NCBI GenBank assembly: GCA_024036415.1
Contig: JAMWET010005530.1
Location: 122,001-186,000, forward strand
Reading direction: 5' to 3'
Source of the DNA: Prochilodus magdalenae
Lineage: Eukaryota > Chordata > Actinopteri > Characiformes > Prochilodontidae
Length of the DNA stretch: 64,000 nt
The notes beneath the pieces are model-generated. The model had not been told where the DNA came from and searched no databases. It saw only the letters and a list, made by a program, of their open reading frames with translations. This document shows, one piece after another, positions 59,245 through 64,000 of the stretch (the stretch's first letter is position 1; each line of letters starts with the position of its first letter). The translations under genes and the position numbers were made by a program.

Positions 59245-60148
59245 GTTCACTCCTCTCACTCTCCTGAGCCTGAAGCACCTGCTAATTTCCAGCAGATTAA
59301 ATTTATTGAGGTTCTGCAATGATTTTATGAGCATTATGGAGCTGAAACAGGGAAGAGAAGCCATCATTTTGATAATTCAGCACCATTAAATAAACATTGA
59401 AACATTAAGCTCGCTTATGGCCCTGAGAGGTTTTGTGTGTTTTATTGAAAGACAGCAAAGAGCACAGATTAGATTTTCAAACGGACACTTCAGGTCATTT
59501 TTGTGCCGTTACCGCTGTTTTCTTTCTCTTAAGTCAGCATTACTGAGGTCGGAATGATATAGTCTGACCTTACGTCCACAAAACCAGGTTAATGCCAGTG
59601 TCATGTGTTATTACAGTGGACTGAAGTGAGACTTTAGGAACAAGACGTTCCATTAGGAAGAAAGTATTTACCTTTAACTTCTCTATCTTAATTCTTCTAA
59701 TGTCCATATGCTAAAACTCATTCAGTAACAATATAGAAAACATAACGAAGGATTATAATGAGTTCAATTAAATATTAAACACAAAATATACAAATATGAA
59801 TAATACAACATAATGAAAGCTGCACTAGTTCTCCCTTCATAGTTATTCTGAAAATAATACAAGTCTGGGTCTCAAATCTGATCTAAAAATAATTTAAAAG
59901 ATAAGCTCATAAAAGATTAGCCACTATATAGCTCAGTTATTGGTCTAAATGACTAATTGACTAATCTAATATGAAATACCATAGCATGCTGTTTACATGA
60001 GCAGTTGAATAATTAAGTGGCTGCCAAAGTCAAATAATAATCATATTTAATACGCATGTAAAATGTGGCTGCAGCTCCTAATGAGCATCTCTGAGGGTGA
60101 CTCTCAGGGAGATACAAGATAAATAAAATGTGTAAAGTTATGCTTATG
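59245..60148. other. Unique sequence, partly candidate conserved block
   Basis: 59250-59450 has GAGGTTCTGCAATGATTTTA and GCACCATTAAATAAACATTG in balanced unique DNA. 59700-60010 is AT-rich and featureless. Confidence 0.35.
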
Positions 60149-60240
<92 letters not shown>

Positions 60241-60256
60241 CTGTGTGTGTGTGTGT
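60149..60256. repeat. Compound (AT)n-(GT)n microsatellite
   Basis: About 40 AT dinucleotides to 60228, then about 13 GT with one CT interruption. Alternating purine-pyrimidine over 100 bp. Confidence 0.97.
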
Positions 60257-60350
60257 AGCACAGAGTAGTAATGTGGACTAGGAATCAAACCCCAATCTTC
60301 CACATAGTGTGGTAGCTCAATGACAATCTGTTGTGCCACACCGTATACTA
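60257..60350 (-). mobile_element. tRNA-derived SINE head
   Basis: On the minus strand GTTGTGCCAC-side head, ATTGAGCTACC (A-box-like) and GGGGTTTGATTCC (B box, about 60274-60286). Related to the SINE at 6983. The tail is replaced by the GT/AT tract. Confidence 0.6.
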
Positions 60351-60540
60351 CCAGTTGAGCCTTAGACATTGTAAGGTGTATACCGGATACTATGTAGTAA
60401 GTGCCAGATACTATAAGGAGTGCACCAAATACTATGTGGTGTGCACCACATACTATCAGTTGAGCTCTAGACACTATAAACCCTCGACTGTATCTGGTAC
60501 TCACCTAATAAGATTTGGTGTACACACCACATCCCTTTAG
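60351..60540. repeat. Outlying diverged units of the 63-bp minisatellite family
   Basis: ATACTATGTAGTAAGTGCCA, GATACTATAAGGAGTGCACC and ATACTATGTGGTGTGCACCA are recognisable variants of the 62.3-kb unit. About three units. Confidence 0.7.
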
Positions 60541-61737
60541 TGACTCTGTAGACATGGTGTGTTTCTTAACTCCCAACGCACCTCCCAAATTCCAACTATT
60601 CAGCTATTAATTAGCATTAATAAGCTTAAAGTGTCTGCATTTATTCTGGCAAAACACTAAAATCCGCAGGGCAGCAGGCCTCCAGGACCAGAGTTGAAAA
60701 AAAAAACTGTATTTAAAAGCATGTATTTATGACTTTCAAATGTAACTGCATTTGGCCTAAGAGGACCAACACTTGACATTCAACTTATTCAGTTTAAATG
60801 GTTTTCATGTGGCAACAAGCAGAGTGTTTACTTTAATTCGGGATAAATCAATTGTTTGATTTAGACAAAGCCAAGCAGAATAACAGTTCGGCTGAACAGA
60901 AATGTTCTTTATCAAAGGCATTTTGTATCAGCCTATGCCCTCTTCAGTTTACAGTAAGGGAAAACCTGCACGCTTCACTCTCTCCTCATTCACAATGACT
61001 GCAAGCCTTCCGCTCTTGTACAAATGAAGAAAGCAAACACTGAACAAAGGAAGCAGCTAACGATACTTCTTAATCGATCTTAGATGTGTTGGAGAGAGCT
61101 ACATATGTTTTCTTTTCCTCTCTCTTTGTTTTCTGAAGCATGAATGTTTATTCTCAGCCAATACGGGCAACTTAACACAGCTTGAAATGAAGGCGAGAGA
61201 AAGAAAGAGACAGAAAGAGAGAGAGAGAGGCAGGAACAGAGGCGGCATTTCATCTAGCATTCAGTAAAGCCGAGTGGAGCCGAGTTCCATCAGCATTCTC
61301 TCCGCACATGCACTCCTGCTGCCTCGCTGCTATAATTTGTTTACTCTTAATATCGCGGCGACAAATTCCAATACGAAACACATTAGCATTCTTTATAGGG
61401 AGGGGGGCATTCTGTACCACCAGCTGAGCCTTTCTACCTAACATCAGATGCTCTAAGTATGAGACGTTAGTGGGTGCTCCTTCAAATGTCTGCCGAAGCA
61501 CTGAGCTACGTTAAGTGGAGACTGGTTTAAGTACGTCAATTATCATAAACAAAGGTCGCAGAAAAAATGTTTAGATCGATGAAGAGATATGAAGCGCCTT
61601 TCCACATTTTTACAAGGATGGTTTGGCCAAAAGTCAAACTTGGCAGATGTTTCCACTGTCCCCTGATTCAGTTAATCTCCTAAGACTTGATTTTGTTTCT
61701 TTAGCTCAGTCCAGAAATAGCAAAACTGTGGCGCTCA
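60541..61737. other. Candidate conserved non-coding region
   Basis: Mostly unique, with a GA-rich stretch at 61193-61231. Balanced blocks 60770-61080 and 61240-61500 (GTTTACTCTTAATATCGCGG). No convincing open frame. Confidence 0.3.
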
Positions 61738-62284
61738 CCAGATACTATGTGGTGCATGCCAGATTCTACCAAGCACCAGATACTACAACCCTGTTTCCAA
61801 AACAAAGCTGTTCAAAATATGAATAAAATAAGAATGTATTGATGTGCATATTATTATATTATTATTATTATTACACCCTATATTTATGAAACACAGTACA
61901 GAAACAACTTACGCTTTTAGTTTTAAGTTAATATATAATAATTTGATGCTTCAAAAAATGTAAAAAAAATATATATATACTTGTATTGTTCTGCAATGCT
62001 AAAAACACCATTTGACATAACTATTAGTTGCATTGAGAACAGGTTCATTGTAAGGAGTGCCGGATATCATCAGGAGTGCACTCCTGGGCCATACCACATA
62101 CTATCAGTTAAGCCCTAGATACTTTAAGGTGCGCAGTGGATAAAAGTATAAATGCCAGATAAGATTAGGAGGTGCACCAGAGGCCTAGATGCTATAAGGT
62201 ACGCAGTGGATCCTATGTAATGCATGACAGATACTAGATACTTTGTGGTGCACACCACATACTATCAGTTAAGCCCTAGATACT
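61738..62284. repeat. Scattered, diverged units of the 63-bp family within AT-rich DNA
   Basis: Units at 61738-61790 and 62040-62284 (CCAGATACTATGTGGTGCAT, CACATACTATCAGTTAAGCC, GTGCGCAGTGGATAAAAG), separated by AT-rich sequence with an (ATT)n run at 61853-61873. Confidence 0.65.
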
Positions 62285-63170
62285 AAAAGGTGCACTGTGT
62301 ATACTATGTAATGAGTTCCAGATACTATCAGGAGTGCACTACATACTTTGTGGTACACGCCACATACTATCATTTTAGCCCTAAATACTATGAGATGTGC
62401 AGTGGATGCTATGTAGTAAACGCCGGATATCAGGAGTTCACTACATACTTTGTGGTGCGAAGTGGATACTATGTAATGAGTTTCAGATACTATCAGGACC
62501 GCACTACATACTTTGTGGTGTGCAGTGGATACTATGTAATGAGTTTCAGATACTATCAGGACCGCACTACATACTTTGTGGTGTGCAGTGGATACTATGT
62601 ATTGAGTTTCAGATACTATCAGGAGCGCACTACATACTTTGTGGTGCGAAGTGGATACTATGTAAAGAGTTTCAGATACTATCAGGAGCGCACTACATAC
62701 TTTGTGGTGCGCAGTGGATACTATGTAATGAGTTTCAGATACTATCAGGAGCTCACTACATACTTTGTGGTGCACAGTGGATACTATGTAATGAGTTTCA
62801 GAAACTATCAGGAGCGCACTACATACTTTGTGGTGCACAGTGGATACTATGTAATGAGTTTCGATTCTATCAGGAGCGCATTACATACTTTGTGGTGCAC
62901 AGTGGATACTATGTAATGAGCTTCAGATACTATCAGGAGCGCACTACATACTTTGTGGTGCACAGTGGATACTATGTAATGAGTTTCAGATACTATCAGG
63001 AGCGCACTACATACTTTGTGGTGCGCAGTGGATACTATGTAATGAGTTTCAGATACTATCAGGAGCGCATTACATACTTTGTGGTGTGCAGTGGATACTA
63101 TGTAATGAGTTTCAGATACTATCAGGAGCTCACTACATACTTTGTGGTGCACACCACATACTAGCAGTTC
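62285..63170. repeat. 63-bp minisatellite, about 14 units
   Basis: Unit: AGTGGATACTATGTAATGAG, TTTCAGATACTATCAGGAGC, GCACTACATACTTTGTGGTG, CRC. Spacing is exactly 63 from about 62460 on (e.g. CAGTGGATAC at 62523 and 62586). A period of 21 codons leaves both strands open: plus frames of 208 and 255 codons and minus frames of 189 and 101 codons overlap each other. Such mutual openness argues against any of them being a gene. GCGCACTACA...TTGTGGTGCGC forms an imperfect inverted repeat in each unit. Confidence 0.95.
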
Positions 63171-64000
63171 AGCCCTATATACTATAAAGCAAGTGGCATG
63201 ATTGGGTATGAAATAGCTTCACAGAGAGTCTTTTAAAAGTAAAGATGGGGTAAGATTCATCGCTCTGTGAACGACTGCACCGGCAATAGTGCAACAATTT
63301 AAGAACAATATTTCTGAATGTAAGATACCAATAGCAAAGAACTTTAAGATTTCATAATCTATGCATAGATTTAATCTATAAAACCTTTGTATGCAAGGGA
63401 CAAGCCCAAAACCCAATACTGCACGGTCATAACCTTCAGGTCATCAGATGGTACTGTATTAAAAACATATTGTAAGTAGTAGTCAATAGTCAACCAAACA
63501 TTTTTTCTAAAAAATCATATCCCTAAAGCATCCCTTATTCTGCTTACACCTCACCCAGCATTGCAATTAATGTAGTGGACTTCCTGTGCACTATAAATGT
63601 CAATAAACCCTTTTCACTGTTTAATACTGCGGGAAGCTTATTTATTCAGATGCTGTGCCAAATTCTGCCTCGGCATCAGAATCCGACCCCCTCAAAGCAC
63701 ATGCACGTCATACATGCTGCATGCATATGAACATATTTCTATCTATAAACACATCCCCTCAGTTGGTGAAGTTTTGTTTTATTTTATATCTCACAGTAGG
63801 TCATACGGTGCTGTGAGCTGTCTTTTAAGATCTAACTATGACCTGGATGTGTTCAGAACAGACTGAAAGAATTTTTTACATTTATTTATTTCAAAGATTT
63901 GGGTGACTATTGACTTCTATTAGATTAGATTTGTAGCTCCAGTGCTAAAGGGTAAATGTCAAATTGTGTAATTAATTTTGTTGTTTTTACCAAACTACTG
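63171..64000. other. Unclassified intergenic sequence to the window end
   Basis: No gene, repeat family or RNA recognised. The frame at 63597-63866 matches nothing. Confidence 0.4.

Noticed and set aside
60013..60504. 163-codon minus-strand frame with an IYIY repeat
   Set aside because: It runs through SINE, (AT)n and (GT)n sequence; the repeat is the translation of the microsatellite.
62397..63164. 255-codon plus-strand open frame of 21-residue repeats, with a 208-codon frame and minus frames of 189 and 101 codons
   Set aside because: All arise from one 63-bp minisatellite whose period is a multiple of three; several overlapping frames on both strands are open at once.

Overview
The window is vertebrate nuclear DNA, almost certainly from a teleost fish. 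It carries the 5' half of one spliced gene, GT-AG introns, a CpG-rich promoter, tRNA-derived SINEs, L2/Rex-type LINE pieces, Tc1-like transposons, and many microsatellites and minisatellites. The mix of repeats fits an ostariophysan (characin- or catfish-like) genome, but that placement is only an inference.

1-3.4 kb: the first seven coding exons of fmr1 (fragile X messenger ribonucleoprotein), on the minus strand and running off the left edge. The seven exons give 210 codons, collinear without gaps with human FMRP residues 1-210: both Agenet/Tudor domains and the KH0 domain. All exon lengths and splice phases fit the vertebrate gene, while the introns are very short (83-931 bp). The promoter and 5' UTR lie at about 3055-3400. 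They hold a GGA repeat roughly where mammals carry the CGG repeat, a short CAG tract, one short upstream ORF and an E-box.

3.4-64 kb: upstream of fmr1 I find no other protein-coding gene, no RNA gene and no intact mobile element. This is a gene desert of two textures. One is repeat-rich: at least six copies of an inverted-arm (foldback) DNA element, six copies of an internally deleted Tc1-like element, one further truncated Tc1-like element, LINE and SINE fragments, and about ten tandem arrays. The arrays include a 20-bp satellite (13.3-15.5 kb), a 113-bp array (20.0-20.7 kb), a 54-bp minisatellite (34.3-36.2 kb), a 31-bp CCAAT-bearing minisatellite (50.1-51.0 kb), a triplicated ~350-bp unit (52.6-53.6 kb), a five-unit array (56.3-57.2 kb) and a 63-bp minisatellite (62.3-63.2 kb). 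The other texture is unique, compositionally balanced sequence without open frames (around 16.5-17, 20.8-21.6, 25.1-26.1, 29.1-30.8, 32.6-32.8, 39.2-40.1, 43.2-44.1, 51.5-52.0 and 60.6-61.6 kb). These blocks look like candidate conserved non-coding elements, but without an alignment they remain candidates.

Most long open frames outside fmr1 come from tandem arrays whose unit length is a multiple of three, or from transposon relics; I do not regard them as genes. The most biologically pointed observations are a leucine at FMRP position 103, where vertebrate FMRP and FXR proteins normally have an Agenet-domain tyrosine, and the GGA repeat in the fmr1 leader.
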